From: a bacterium
GTDB taxonomy: Bacteria; Myxococcota; UBA727; JAUIJE01
Assembly: GCA_030431455.1 (NCBI GenBank)
Contig: JAUIJE010000008.1
Span: 124,001-188,000 of the forward strand
Length of the DNA stretch: 64,000 nt
Direction: 5' to 3'
The translations under genes were made by a program, and so were the position numbers. How positions within the stretch are numbered: position 1 is the first letter of the stretch; each line of letters starts with the position of its first letter. A model generated the notes under the pieces. The model was not told the DNA's origin and did no database searches. It saw nothing but the letters and a program-made list of their open reading frames with translations. This document shows, one piece after another, positions 18,265 through 26,969 of the stretch.

Positions 18265-18844
18265 CCGGCGCCGCGGGCACGAGCACCTCGCGTTCCAACA
18301 GGGCCCGGCGCATGGCCTCGGACAGGGCGCGCACGGTCTGCTCACCCGACAGGACAATCTGTGCATAGCGGCGCTGGGCGCGCACGCGCTCGAGCAGCCT
18401 CGCCACCCGGGCCTCGCCCAGGGTGCGCGTCGGCGCGTGCCGGCCGATGTCCCGGTGAAAGAGCGGGTCCTGGCGCACCCGGGCCAGCAGGGTGGGCAGG
18501 CCCACGTCGACGAACACCACGCACGCGGGGCGCAGCAGCCGCCGGTGGGCCCAACGGTCGAGGCTGAGGTCGGCGCCGGCCACGAGATGGGGCTGTTCGG
18601 CCAAAGCGGTGCGCAACACCGCGCGCTCCAGCCGGTCCATGCCCCCGGGGCCGAGCGTCCGGGCGACCTCCGTGATGCTCCGCCCGGCCCGGTGCTCAAT
18701 GCCGCGCAGCACCTCGGTGTAGGCGAGCCCGGTGCGCTGCGTGAGCAGCGAGGTCGCGGGCACCGCGTGCGACCCACACGCGCCCACCACGAGCACGTGG
18801 CGGGTCAGGCGAAACGCCGGGTCATACGAGTAGTAACCGCCCAC
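18242..18844 (-). CDS. shikimate-kinase-like protein lacking a Walker A lysine
   Basis: 200 residues with the order of elements found in shikimate kinase: a first strand HVLVVGACGS, a helix carrying AGRSITEVART near 52-62, LERAVLRTAL, a second strand VVFVDVGLPTLLARV, a lid region with DIGRHAPTRTLGEARVARL, and LSGEQTVRAL at the end. The P-loop, however, reads GACGSHAVPATS instead of GxxGxGKS/T, so the phosphate-binding Lys is missing, and the GGG motif is altered. It is therefore probably not an active kinase, or it is a diverged P-loop relative. The GTG start is weakly supported. It follows fhs by 61 bases on the same strand. Confidence 0.6.
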   Translation of the reverse strand: MGGYYSYDPAFRLTRHVLVVGACGSHAVPATSLLTQRTGLAYTEVLRGIEHRAGRSITEVARTLGPGGMDRLERAVLRTALAEQPHLVAGADLSLDRWAHRRLLRPACVVFVDVGLPTLLARVRQDPLFHRDIGRHAPTRTLGEARVARLLERVRAQRRYAQIVLSGEQTVRALSEAMRRALLEREVLVPAAPATDSGPT

Positions 18845-18905
18845 CTGACAAAGATGCCAACGCGGACCGCGCGGTCACACCTCGTGATCCATCGGCGTCG
18901 GACGC

Positions 18906-20555
18906 TCAGCGCAGCCCGACGATGTCGTAGCTGCCGTCGTCGAGGCGTCGGATGTCGACCCCCGCCGCGGCCGGGTGCTTGGGCAGACCGGGCATGGTCA
19001 GGACCGGCCCGCACAGCGCGACCACGAAGCCCGCGCCCGCCGACGGGCGGAACCCGGTGACCTTGAGCGTGAACGGCCCCGGCTTGCCCTGCACCTTTTT
19101 GTCGTCGGAAATGGACAGGTGGGTCTTGGCCAAACACACCGGCAAGCCGGCCAGGCCCATCTTTTCGATCAGGGCGTGATCGGCCTGGGCCTTGTCGGTG
19201 AGGGTCACGCCCTCGGCCCCGAGCACGGTCTGGGCGATCTTCTCGACCTTCTGGGCCGGGGTGTCGGACAGCTCATAGGGGATCTTGAGATCCGGGCTGT
19301 CCTCGTCGTTGAGCTCGAGGTGGTGCATCAGCGCATCCGCGAGCTCGAGCGCACCATCGCCCCCCTTGGCGAAGTACGCCCCCTCGACGGGGTTGGCCCC
19401 ACACTTCTGCACGAACTGTTTGACCAAGGAGAGCTCTTCAGGGCTGTCGTCGGGGAAGCGGTTGATGGAGACCAACACCGGGGGCAGGCCCAGGCGTTTC
19501 ATCGCCTCCAGATGGGCCTGCACGTTCTCCAGGCCCTTGGCCACCGCATCGACATTGGGGCCCGCGGTGTGGTCGGCGCCGCCGTGGTACCGCAGGGCGC
19601 GCACGGTGACGACGAGAACCACCGCCGCAGGCCGGAAGCCCGCGTTGCGGCACTTGAGGTCGACGAACTTGTAGCCGCCGAGGTCGAAGGCGAACCCCGC
19701 CTCGGTGATGACCACGTCCGCGACCTTGCGGCACAGGTTGGTCTGGCTCACCGACGAGGTGCCTTGGGCGATGTTGGCGAAGGGTCCGCCGTGCACAAAC
19801 ACGGGGTTGCCCTCGAGGGTGCGCACGAGGTTGGGCAACATCGCGTCTTTGAGCACCGCGGCCATCGCGCCGTCCGCGCCGAGGTCCTTGGCGGTCACGG
19901 TCTTGCCGTCGGGGGAGAGCCCCACCACGATGCGGCCGATGCGCTCTTTGAGGTCGGCGGTGTCTTTGGACATGCAGAGCACGGCCATGATCTCACTCGC
20001 CGCGGTGATGTCGAAGCGGTCTCGACGGATGGGCCCCTTCTTGGTGGCCGAACCGACCTCTACCTTGCGCAAGGCGCGGTCGTTCATGTCGAGCACGCGG
20101 CCCCAGGTCACGGTGTCGAGGTCGACCTGCGGGTCGTTGCCCGCGTAGAGGTGGTTGTCGAGCAGGGCGGACAACAGGTTGTGCGCCGAGGTCACGGCGT
20201 GGATGTCGCCGGTGAAGTGCATGTTGATTTGGTCAGAGGGAATGACCTTGGCTTCGCCGCCCCCGATGGCGCCGCCTTTGAGACCAAAAAGCGGCCCCAG
20301 CGAAGGTTCGCGCAGGGCGCCCACGGCCTTGACCCCGCGTTTGCACAGCCCGTCGACCAGGCCGATGGAGGTGGTGGTTTTGCCCTCCCCCGCGGGCGTG
20401 GGGGTCATGGCGGTGACGAGGACCACGCGGCCCTTGGACGGCCGATCGGCAAACTTCGCGGGGTTGATCTTGGCGATCTCACGGCCGTAGGGCAGGACCG
20501 CGTCGGCGGGGATGTCCAGGCGTTCGAAAAGGTGGTCGAGTTGGGTCTTGATCAT
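18906..20555 (-). CDS. fhs: formate-tetrahydrofolate ligase
   Basis: 549 residues against a usual ~556. The enzyme condenses formate, ATP and tetrahydrofolate to 10-formyl-THF. The P-loop TPTPAGEGKTTTSIGL at 51-66 and downstream FALREPSLGP-type segment (here ALREPSLGPLFGLKGG) are signature features, as are FVHGGPFANIAQGTSSV and GFAFDLGGYKF. The start is set at the ATG of MIKTQL, preceded by a GGGGGGA tract. It provides C1 units for purine synthesis, or takes them from formate. It lies 76 bases after putA on the same strand. Confidence 0.96.
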   Translation of the reverse strand: MIKTQLDHLFERLDIPADAVLPYGREIAKINPAKFADRPSKGRVVLVTAMTPTPAGEGKTTTSIGLVDGLCKRGVKAVGALREPSLGPLFGLKGGAIGGGEAKVIPSDQINMHFTGDIHAVTSAHNLLSALLDNHLYAGNDPQVDLDTVTWGRVLDMNDRALRKVEVGSATKKGPIRRDRFDITAASEIMAVLCMSKDTADLKERIGRIVVGLSPDGKTVTAKDLGADGAMAAVLKDAMLPNLVRTLEGNPVFVHGGPFANIAQGTSSVSQTNLCRKVADVVITEAGFAFDLGGYKFVDLKCRNAGFRPAAVVLVVTVRALRYHGGADHTAGPNVDAVAKGLENVQAHLEAMKRLGLPPVLVSINRFPDDSPEELSLVKQFVQKCGANPVEGAYFAKGGDGALELADALMHHLELNDEDSPDLKIPYELSDTPAQKVEKIAQTVLGAEGVTLTDKAQADHALIEKMGLAGLPVCLAKTHLSISDDKKVQGKPGPFTLKVTGFRPSAGAGFVVALCGPVLTMPGLPKHPAAAGVDIRRLDDGSYDIVGLR

Positions 20556-20631
20556 CGCGGGTCCCCCCAAGGGTAGGCATCCAGAAACGTTGGGTGCGGC
20601 GTGTGCAAAGAAGTTGAAACAGAAGTTGCGC

Positions 20632-23604
20632 TCAGCCCTCGAGCTCCGGGGTAAAGCCCCGGCGCATGGTGTTCTCGGTGACCACCCGCGGCTGGGCAAA
20701 CTGCAGCAGGTAGTTGGGCCCGCCCGCCTTGGTCCCGATGCCGCTCATCCCGAACCCGCCAAACGGTTGGCGCATCACCAGCGCCCCGGTGGAGCCGCGG
20801 TTGAGGTAGAGGTTGCCCACCCGGAACGCGGTCCGGGCCTGGTCGAGGTGCGCGGGCGAACGCGAGTACACCGCCCCGGTGAGCGCGAACTTCGTCGAGG
20901 TGGCCACCTCGAGCGCGGCCTCGAAGCTGTCCACCCGCATGATCGCGACGATGGGCCCGAAGAACTCCTCGTGCATCAAGCGGTGCGTGGGGTCCTGCAC
21001 CTTGAACACCGCCGGGGGCACAAAGCGCCCGCCCGCCACCGTCTTGCCCACATACAGCCGCTCCGCCCCCTCGCCCGGGGCCTCGATCACCGCGAGCAAC
21101 CGCCGGTGGGCGTCGTCGTCCACCACCGGCCCGAGGCCGTAGCTGGGGTCGTCCGCCGGGCCTTGCTCCAGTGACTTTGTGGCCCCGAGCAGCCGCCCCA
21201 TGAAGTCGTCGTAGGCCGAGCCCACCACCAGCACCCGGCTCGCGGCCGAACACTTCTGGCCCGCGAACCCGAACGCGCTGTCGATGACCCCCTGGACCGC
21301 TTCGTCGATGTCCGCGTCGTCGTCGACGATGATTGCGTTCTTGCCCCCCATCTCGCAGACCACGCGCTTGACTTCGCGCTGGTCTTCCTGGGTGTCGGCC
21401 GCGGCCTTCACGATGGAAAGCCCCACCTGCTTGCTGCCGGTGAACGCGATCTGGGCCACGTCTTTGTGCTCCACGAGCACGGGACCGATGACCTCGCCCA
21501 CCCCGGGGACAAAGCCGACCACATCCGGGGAAAAGCCGACCCCGATCATGTGTTGGTAGAGGGCGTACGCAATGAGACTGGATTGCTCGGCGGGCTTGAG
21601 GATCACGGGGTTGCCCGCCACCAACGCGCCCGCGGCCATGCCGCACAGGATCGCCAACGGGAAGTTCCACGGGGCGATCACCACGGTGGGGCCGCGCCCC
21701 TCGTAAAAGAAACGATTGTCCTCGCCGAACACGTTGCCCTGCTTGCGCTCGGCGAGTTCGGTCAGGGCTTGGCGGGCGTAGTAGCGGCAGAAGTCCACCG
21801 CCTCGGCCACGTCCGCGTCCGACGACGCCCAGGGCTTGCCCACCTCGAACGCCATGATCGCGCTCAGGCGGTCGCGGTCTTGCTCGAGGGCGTCGGCGAG
21901 CTTCTCGAGCATCTCCGCGCGATCGCGCAGCGGGGTGTCGCGCCACGCGGGGAATGCACCGAGGGCGGTCTGCACCGCACGCTCCGCGTCATCCGCCGTC
22001 GAGCTGCTCACCTTGGCCACGTGCAGATTGGTGCGCGAAGGACAAAACCAGTCGAGGGTCTCGCCGGCCATGCGCTCTTCGCCCGCGACCACGGTGGGCA
22101 CCGATTGCGGGAAGGTCTGCTTCACCGTGTCCACCTGCTGCTGAAATGATGCCAAGCGGGCGCGGTCGGTGAAATCGATGAGCGGGCAGTTGACGAAGGG
22201 GGCGTCGAGCCCCGACGGGCCGGGCGCGGCCTGGGCGTCTTTTTGCCCCGTGGGCGCCGGGGGCGCGAGCAGCGCGTCGTGGTCCGCGTCCTCGGCGTGA
22301 GAGAGGCGCAAGAAGCCTTGGTTGGACGTGTTCTCGAGGAGGCGGCGCACGAGATAGGCCATGCCGGGCAACATCTCGCCCACCGGGGCGTAGACCCGGA
22401 CGCGGTGACCGAGGGAGCGGAACACTTTGCGCTCGGGCTCGGCCATGCCGTACAGCATTTGCACTTCGTACGACTTGTCGGGCACGCCTTTGTCTTTGGC
22501 TTTGACCAGGGCGTGGGTCACCGAGCGCAGGTTGTGCGAGCCGAAGGCGGGCAAGAGATGATCGATGTTGTCGAGCATCATGTCGGTGACGCGCTCGTAG
22601 CACACGTCGGTGGCGGCCTTTTCCTGGAACACGGGGATGTCCCAGCCGTGCTGCTTGGCGAGCACGGTCTCGTAGTCCCAATACGCGCCCTTGACGAGGC
22701 GCACGGTGATGGGCGCGCCCCGCGACTTGGCGATGGACAACAGCCGCTCGGTGTCGCGCACCGCGCTCTTGAGATAGGCCTGCACCACGATGCCCACGTG
22801 GGGCCAGTCGCGCAGGGCGGGCTCGGCGAGGATGTCCTCGAACAGGTCGTAGGTGATGTCGTGGACGGCCCATTGCTCGAGGTCCACGTTGAGGAACACG
22901 TTCTTTTCTTTGGCCCGCAAAAAGAGCGGAAGCACGCGCTCCTTGAGCCGGGCCACGCTGCCTTTGGGATCGGTGGCCTCGATTTGCGAGTACATCGCCG
23001 AGACCTTGAGGCTCACGTTGGTGCGCGGAATCGGGCCCAGGTGATTGTGGTCGATGACCTCGTCCGCTTTCCACGATTGGGTCTCGGCGGCGAGATTGTC
23101 GATGAGGTCGAGGTAACGCCGCTGGTACTCGTCGGCTTCGCTCTCGGACACGGTGGCTTCGCCGAGGAGGTCGACGGTGAAGGCGATGCCTTGCTTGTGC
23201 AATTTTTTGAGCACGGAGATCGCGCTCTTGGCTTCGGTGCCGACGATGAACCGCTCGGCCATGTCGGTGACGTTCTTCTTGATCGTCATCGCCGCGAGGC
23301 CGGCGGTCATGCCCCCCGACGCGGCCTTGAGCGCGGCCTTCATCACCGTGGGGAGTTCGCGCCCTTCTTTGAGCAGGTATTCACGGACGTGGGCGGCGAC
23401 CTGGTCTTTGGTGTGCAGCGAGGGGAGCACGTCGACGAAACGGAACATGTCGACCTTGAAGCTCGGGTCCTTCATCGCCCATTCGATGATGCGCCCTTGC
23501 CAGTAGTCCTTGTTGAAAATGCCCGGGGTCTCGCCCTGCATTTTTGTGTATAGCTCGCTGCCCAGACGCTTGATGTCGTCATTGAGGTTCGCGTTCGTGC
23601 TCAC
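20632..23604 (-). CDS. putA: bifunctional proline dehydrogenase / P5C dehydrogenase
   Basis: 990 residues from GTG at 23604, chosen because AGGGG lies eight bases upstream; an ATG nine codons earlier has no such site. The N-terminal ~440 residues form the FAD-dependent proline dehydrogenase barrel (GAYWDYETVLAKQHGW, HNLRSV). The C-terminal ~500 are an NAD-dependent aldehyde dehydrogenase with CEMGGKNAIIV and the nucleophile Cys in GFAGQKCSAASR. Together they oxidise proline to glutamate. There is no ribbon-helix-helix repressor domain at the N-terminus, so it does not self-regulate as E. coli PutA does. The start overlaps the end of the methyltransferase gene. Confidence 0.95.
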   Translation of the reverse strand: MSTNANLNDDIKRLGSELYTKMQGETPGIFNKDYWQGRIIEWAMKDPSFKVDMFRFVDVLPSLHTKDQVAAHVREYLLKEGRELPTVMKAALKAASGGMTAGLAAMTIKKNVTDMAERFIVGTEAKSAISVLKKLHKQGIAFTVDLLGEATVSESEADEYQRRYLDLIDNLAAETQSWKADEVIDHNHLGPIPRTNVSLKVSAMYSQIEATDPKGSVARLKERVLPLFLRAKEKNVFLNVDLEQWAVHDITYDLFEDILAEPALRDWPHVGIVVQAYLKSAVRDTERLLSIAKSRGAPITVRLVKGAYWDYETVLAKQHGWDIPVFQEKAATDVCYERVTDMMLDNIDHLLPAFGSHNLRSVTHALVKAKDKGVPDKSYEVQMLYGMAEPERKVFRSLGHRVRVYAPVGEMLPGMAYLVRRLLENTSNQGFLRLSHAEDADHDALLAPPAPTGQKDAQAAPGPSGLDAPFVNCPLIDFTDRARLASFQQQVDTVKQTFPQSVPTVVAGEERMAGETLDWFCPSRTNLHVAKVSSSTADDAERAVQTALGAFPAWRDTPLRDRAEMLEKLADALEQDRDRLSAIMAFEVGKPWASSDADVAEAVDFCRYYARQALTELAERKQGNVFGEDNRFFYEGRGPTVVIAPWNFPLAILCGMAAGALVAGNPVILKPAEQSSLIAYALYQHMIGVGFSPDVVGFVPGVGEVIGPVLVEHKDVAQIAFTGSKQVGLSIVKAAADTQEDQREVKRVVCEMGGKNAIIVDDDADIDEAVQGVIDSAFGFAGQKCSAASRVLVVGSAYDDFMGRLLGATKSLEQGPADDPSYGLGPVVDDDAHRRLLAVIEAPGEGAERLYVGKTVAGGRFVPPAVFKVQDPTHRLMHEEFFGPIVAIMRVDSFEAALEVATSTKFALTGAVYSRSPAHLDQARTAFRVGNLYLNRGSTGALVMRQPFGGFGMSGIGTKAGGPNYLLQFAQPRVVTENTMRRGFTPELEG
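21570..21583 (+). repeat. dispersed CAATG-N3-CTG motif copy
   Basis: CAATGAGACTGGAT lies antisense in putA. The gene strand reads CAA TCC AGT CTC ATT, a cluster of non-preferred codons in a protein that otherwise uses GC-ending ones. Confidence 0.55.
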
Positions 23605-24769
23605 CAGCTGTCCCCTTTGGCGATCCCGCATCGCCGATGTCCCAGCGACGGAGTGTGACCCGTAGCGGGCCGCTGTAAAGGGACCATTTGCGGCCCGGGG
23701 GCCCGAGACCGAGCAGCCGTTCCGCCCCCGCGTAGAGGGTCAAAAGACACACCCGGGCCCCGTCGACCGCGGCGAGGCGCGCACCGAGCGTGCGGTAGAA
23801 CCCGTCGAGCTGCAGCTGGTTTTTGCTCAGGCGTTCGCCGTACGGGAGGTTGGAAAAAATCGTCGGACGCGGTGCGTCGTAATCGCGTTGCCGCGCGTCC
23901 ACCCGTTCGGGCACGAGCACACCCTCGAGGCCCGCCGCCTGCACGGACTGTTCGGCGAACTGGATCGCCTCGGGGTGCCAATCGGACAAGAAGATCGGCG
24001 CGGGCAGCGCGGTGCGCTCCTCGTCGGCGGCGCGTTCGCGGGCGAGGGCAAAGCCATGGCCGTACCCCATCGCGTCGCCGGGCCAGCGGTCGATGGCGAA
24101 GCGGCGATCCTTGCCCGGGGCCCGGCCCAGGGCCCGCCAGGCCTGTTCGATGGCGAGCGTGCCCGAGCCGCAACAGGGATCGATGAACGGGCGGTTCACG
24201 TCGGCGTGACCGAGGGCGAGCATGGCCGCGGCCAACGACTCGCGCAGGGGGGCTTTGACCTTGCCCGGCCGGTAGCCGCGATGGGACAGGGACTTGCCGG
24301 TGGTGTCGAGCAACAACGTCGCCCGGGTCTTTTCCCAGCGCAGCACGAGCCGGACCGCGGGGGTCTTTTTGTCGACGGTGGGCCGTTCGCGTGAGAGGGA
24401 CACGAAGCGGTCCACGACGACGTCCTTGACCCGTCGCTCGACGTGGAGGCTGTGCGTCAGGGGCGCGTTCTTCAGGTGGGCCCGGATCGCGAACGTACAC
24501 TTCTTGGCGATGAGCTCCTCGAACCGAACCGTGGAGAGCTGCTCGACCAATGCCGCTTCATTGTCCGCGTCAAAGGACGCGAGCTCGACCAACACGCTGT
24601 GCCCAATCCGCGAAAAGACATTGACCGCGCCCACCAAGGACCGGTCGCCCTTGCCGGTGACCGCGCCCTCCCCGCCTTTGACCTCGGACAAGCCGAGGTC
24701 CTTGAGCTCAAACTTCAACGCGCGCTCGGTGCCCTTCGCGCAGGTGACCACAATGTCGACATCCGCCAT
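23579..24769 (-). CDS. THUMP-domain class I SAM methyltransferase (RlmL/Trm-G10-like)
   Basis: 396 residues. An N-terminal THUMP RNA-binding region (about 45-155) is followed by LSHRGYR at 161-167 and the methyltransferase domain, with DPCCGSGTLAIEQA at 197-210. The N-methylating catalytic motif, usually NPPYG, appears as NLPYGERLS at 307-315. This family makes m2G in 23S rRNA (RlmL N-half, position 2445) or tRNA. The Leu within the motif also occurs in other bacterial members. It is first in a minus-strand run with putA and overlaps its start by 26 bases, which suggests co-translation rather than a shared pathway. Confidence 0.88.
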   Translation of the reverse strand: MADVDIVVTCAKGTERALKFELKDLGLSEVKGGEGAVTGKGDRSLVGAVNVFSRIGHSVLVELASFDADNEAALVEQLSTVRFEELIAKKCTFAIRAHLKNAPLTHSLHVERRVKDVVVDRFVSLSRERPTVDKKTPAVRLVLRWEKTRATLLLDTTGKSLSHRGYRPGKVKAPLRESLAAAMLALGHADVNRPFIDPCCGSGTLAIEQAWRALGRAPGKDRRFAIDRWPGDAMGYGHGFALARERAADEERTALPAPIFLSDWHPEAIQFAEQSVQAAGLEGVLVPERVDARQRDYDAPRPTIFSNLPYGERLSKNQLQLDGFYRTLGARLAAVDGARVCLLTLYAGAERLLGLGPPGRKWSLYSGPLRVTLRRWDIGDAGSPKGTAGEHEREPQ

Positions 24770-25008
24770 GCCGCCCGCGTCCCATCAAACAAGGCGCACG
24801 TAAACGCCCCGAGGGCAGACGCCGAAGCGCACCCTGCCGATTCTGCGGTGAAGGCCAAAGTGCCCTCAGCCTTGGTGTGCTTGGACCTCATGCCCGGGTG
24901 TTGGAATCACGTGAGGCGGCCTGGACGCCGAACGAACCGGCCAACATCGAAACCCATATTGTGCGAAGGAGGCCCGGGCTCGAAAGCGCCGCAGCCGATT
25001 TCGACCCG

Positions 25009-25200
25009 CTAAAATCTCATGCCGTTTTTTGCGCGAAACTTGAACCAGTCCCAGCCCAGGTAGCCGCCCGCGATCAGCACCGGCACGCCGATGATCGGGG
25101 TCAGCAGGGTGGCCGCGGCGGCGCCGGCGGCGGTGACCCCGATGGCGAGGTACCGCTTGTTTTTTTCGACCTTTTTTTGTCGCACCACCAAGCTTCCCAT
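25009..25200 (-). CDS. small membrane protein
   Basis: 63 residues starting MGSLVVRQKK. A basic, cytoplasmic-looking N-terminus precedes one long or two short hydrophobic segments (about 18-50, Ala/Gly/Ile-rich) and an aromatic-basic end (WDWFKFRAKNG). No family is recognised. A GGAGGGCAGG stretch precedes the ATG, so it is probably translated. It stands alone, with about 240 bases before the methyltransferase gene, in which I see no other gene. Confidence 0.55.
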   Translation of the reverse strand: MGSLVVRQKKVEKNKRYLAIGVTAAGAAAATLLTPIIGVPVLIAGGYLGWDWFKFRAKNGMRF

Positions 25201-25330
25201 CCTGCCCTCCGGCTCCTAACCGCTGAAAATCTCTCACGGTTGTACCAATTTAAGCACCGCAGCCCCAAGCGCAAAGCGTTCGCGCCAGCGGGGGCACCGG
25301 GGATCGTAGGTCCCTAGATCTCAACGGGTT

Positions 25331-25359
25331 TTGACAGGGCGAACATTCCCACCTACTTC
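25331..25359 (+). promoter_or_regulatory. putative sigma70-type promoter
   Basis: TTGACA at 25331-25336, a 17-base spacer, then TACTTC at 25354-25359. The -35 is perfect and the -10 is poor. It lies in the AT-richer stretch about 45 bases before the Cys-rich lipoprotein ATG. Confidence 0.4.
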
Positions 25360-25401
25360 CTATGGGTTCATGATCATTGAGCGCCGATCCCCGGGAGAGC
25401 C

Positions 25402-26910
25402 ATGTTGACCAGCTCCACACGAATCGTCCTTGCCTGCCTCTGGGCCCTCGGCCTGCTCAGCGGGTGCACCGGCACCGGCCTGACCGACGCGGGCCCCGGC
25501 AGCGATGCCGGCACCGGCGATCCCGACCTCATCGTCTGCACGGAAGACGGCGACTGTCCCAATGACGGCAACAATTGGGTCTGCCAGGGCGTGTGCCGCC
25601 AGACCTGCGGCGACAACCAGGTCTGCCCCCTCACCCACTTTTGCGACGATGGTTTCTGCGAGCGCGGGTGCCGGGACCAATCCGGCTGCGCCGAAGACGA
25701 AGTCTGCCTCGGGGGCGACTGCCGCCCCCGCGACAACCAGACCACCTGCGGCTCGCGCTGCGATTGCGACCCGGGACAAGTGTGCGTCGACGGCGTCTGC
25801 GGCGCCCCCCCCGCCACCTGCAACCTCAAGAGCGACTGCCCGCGCGGCCCCACCGACGACACCTGCGACGACATCCTCTGCAACGGGGTGACCAACACCT
25901 GCGTCTGGCCCAACCCCCCGCCCTGCACCGAGGACGTGGAGTGCGATTTTGTCCAAGGCTGCGAAAATGGGTGCAGCTGCCTCGACAACGGCACCTGCCA
26001 GCCGTCGGCCCCTTGCACGCCCGACGACGAGGCCACGGTGTGCAGCTTTGGTCAGTACTGCGCCGCCAGCGGTTTTTGCGAGAGCACCCCGGCGTGCTCG
26101 ATGTCCGACGACCCCGCGTGCACCGACCTCGGCCTGGTCTGCAACGCGATCACCTCGCGGTGTGAGCGCCTCGATCCCTGCGCCAGCAACGACGAATGCG
26201 ACGCCCCCACGTCCTACTGCAACCTCACCACCGGCGGCTGTGAAGTCCCGAGCTGTCTCAACGGCGCGGTGGAGTGCGGGGCCAACTTCACCTGCAACGA
26301 GAACACCGGGCAATGCCAATTCAACGGCCAGGGCACCGAATGCCAAAGCAACAGCACGTGCTCGCAGGCGACCTGGCCGGACAGCGAGTGGTGTTACATC
26401 CCGCCCGGCTCGCCCACCGGCAACTGCATTCCCGGCTGCCAGAACAACAACTCTTGCCCCACCGGCTGGGTCTGCACCACCGACCCCAGCGGCCAACGCA
26501 TCTGCGTCGACCCCACCCCGGGCGACGGGGACGGGGACGGCGATGGGGACGGCGACGGCGACGGCGACGGGGATGGAGATGGCGATGGCGATGGCGACGG
26601 CGGCCTGGGGACGGAGTGCGATCCCTTCGGCGGCGATTGCTCCCCGGGCTTGTCCTGCGACTTCCTGCTCTTGCCCCCCTCGTTTGTGTGCAGCTACCCC
26701 GACGGCAGCCGCATCGCCAACGAGGCGTGCGAGTACACCGCCGACTGCGTCGACGGCCTCGAGTGCGGGACCTTCACCGGCATCTGCCGGGAAAGCTGCA
26801 GCGACGCCGACGGCAACCCCTGCGCCCCGGGCGTGGACGCCAACTGCTGCGACGTGACCGGCTTTTCGCAGTGCGTGCCCAACCTGTTCGGCAACTACTG
26901 CGAGCCGTAG
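25402..26910 (+). CDS. Cys-rich lipoprotein with EGF/Dickkopf-like modules and an Asp-Gly linker
   Basis: 502 residues. The signal ends in the lipobox LLSGC (Cys22), followed by a Gly/Asp spacer. The body has dozens of Cys in repeating patterns such as C-x5-C-x6-C, C-x3-C and CxDD, like the short EGF/Dickkopf-like modules common in surface proteins of Myxococcota. A tract of about fourteen Asp-Gly pairs (residues near 374-400) separates a last Cys-rich module. A surface adhesive or structural role is likely; no catalytic motif is seen. ATG preceded by GGGAGAG. Confidence 0.82.
   Translation: MLTSSTRIVLACLWALGLLSGCTGTGLTDAGPGSDAGTGDPDLIVCTEDGDCPNDGNNWVCQGVCRQTCGDNQVCPLTHFCDDGFCERGCRDQSGCAEDEVCLGGDCRPRDNQTTCGSRCDCDPGQVCVDGVCGAPPATCNLKSDCPRGPTDDTCDDILCNGVTNTCVWPNPPPCTEDVECDFVQGCENGCSCLDNGTCQPSAPCTPDDEATVCSFGQYCAASGFCESTPACSMSDDPACTDLGLVCNAITSRCERLDPCASNDECDAPTSYCNLTTGGCEVPSCLNGAVECGANFTCNENTGQCQFNGQGTECQSNSTCSQATWPDSEWCYIPPGSPTGNCIPGCQNNNSCPTGWVCTTDPSGQRICVDPTPGDGDGDGDGDGDGDGDGDGDGDGDGDGGLGTECDPFGGDCSPGLSCDFLLLPPSFVCSYPDGSRIANEACEYTADCVDGLECGTFTGICRESCSDADGNPCAPGVDANCCDVTGFSQCVPNLFGNYCEP
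26522..26602 (+). repeat. 6-bp Asp-Gly coding minisatellite
   Basis: About fourteen tandem copies of GAYGGN, encoding Asp-Gly pairs. Third positions vary between C, T, G and A, so copies have drifted and slippage is slower than in a pure repeat. Confidence 0.85.
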
Positions 26911-26969
26911 GCGCGCGTGCCCGGGCCCGGCGGTGGCCTCCGCGGCCTGCGGAAAGCTAGACTTCGCAG

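Noticed and set aside
25360-26496. 378-codon minus-strand frame, Ala/Gly/Val-rich
   Set aside because: It is antisense to the Cys-rich lipoprotein and made of alternating Ala-Val-Gly-Ala runs, a by-product of TGC/GCC-rich codons.
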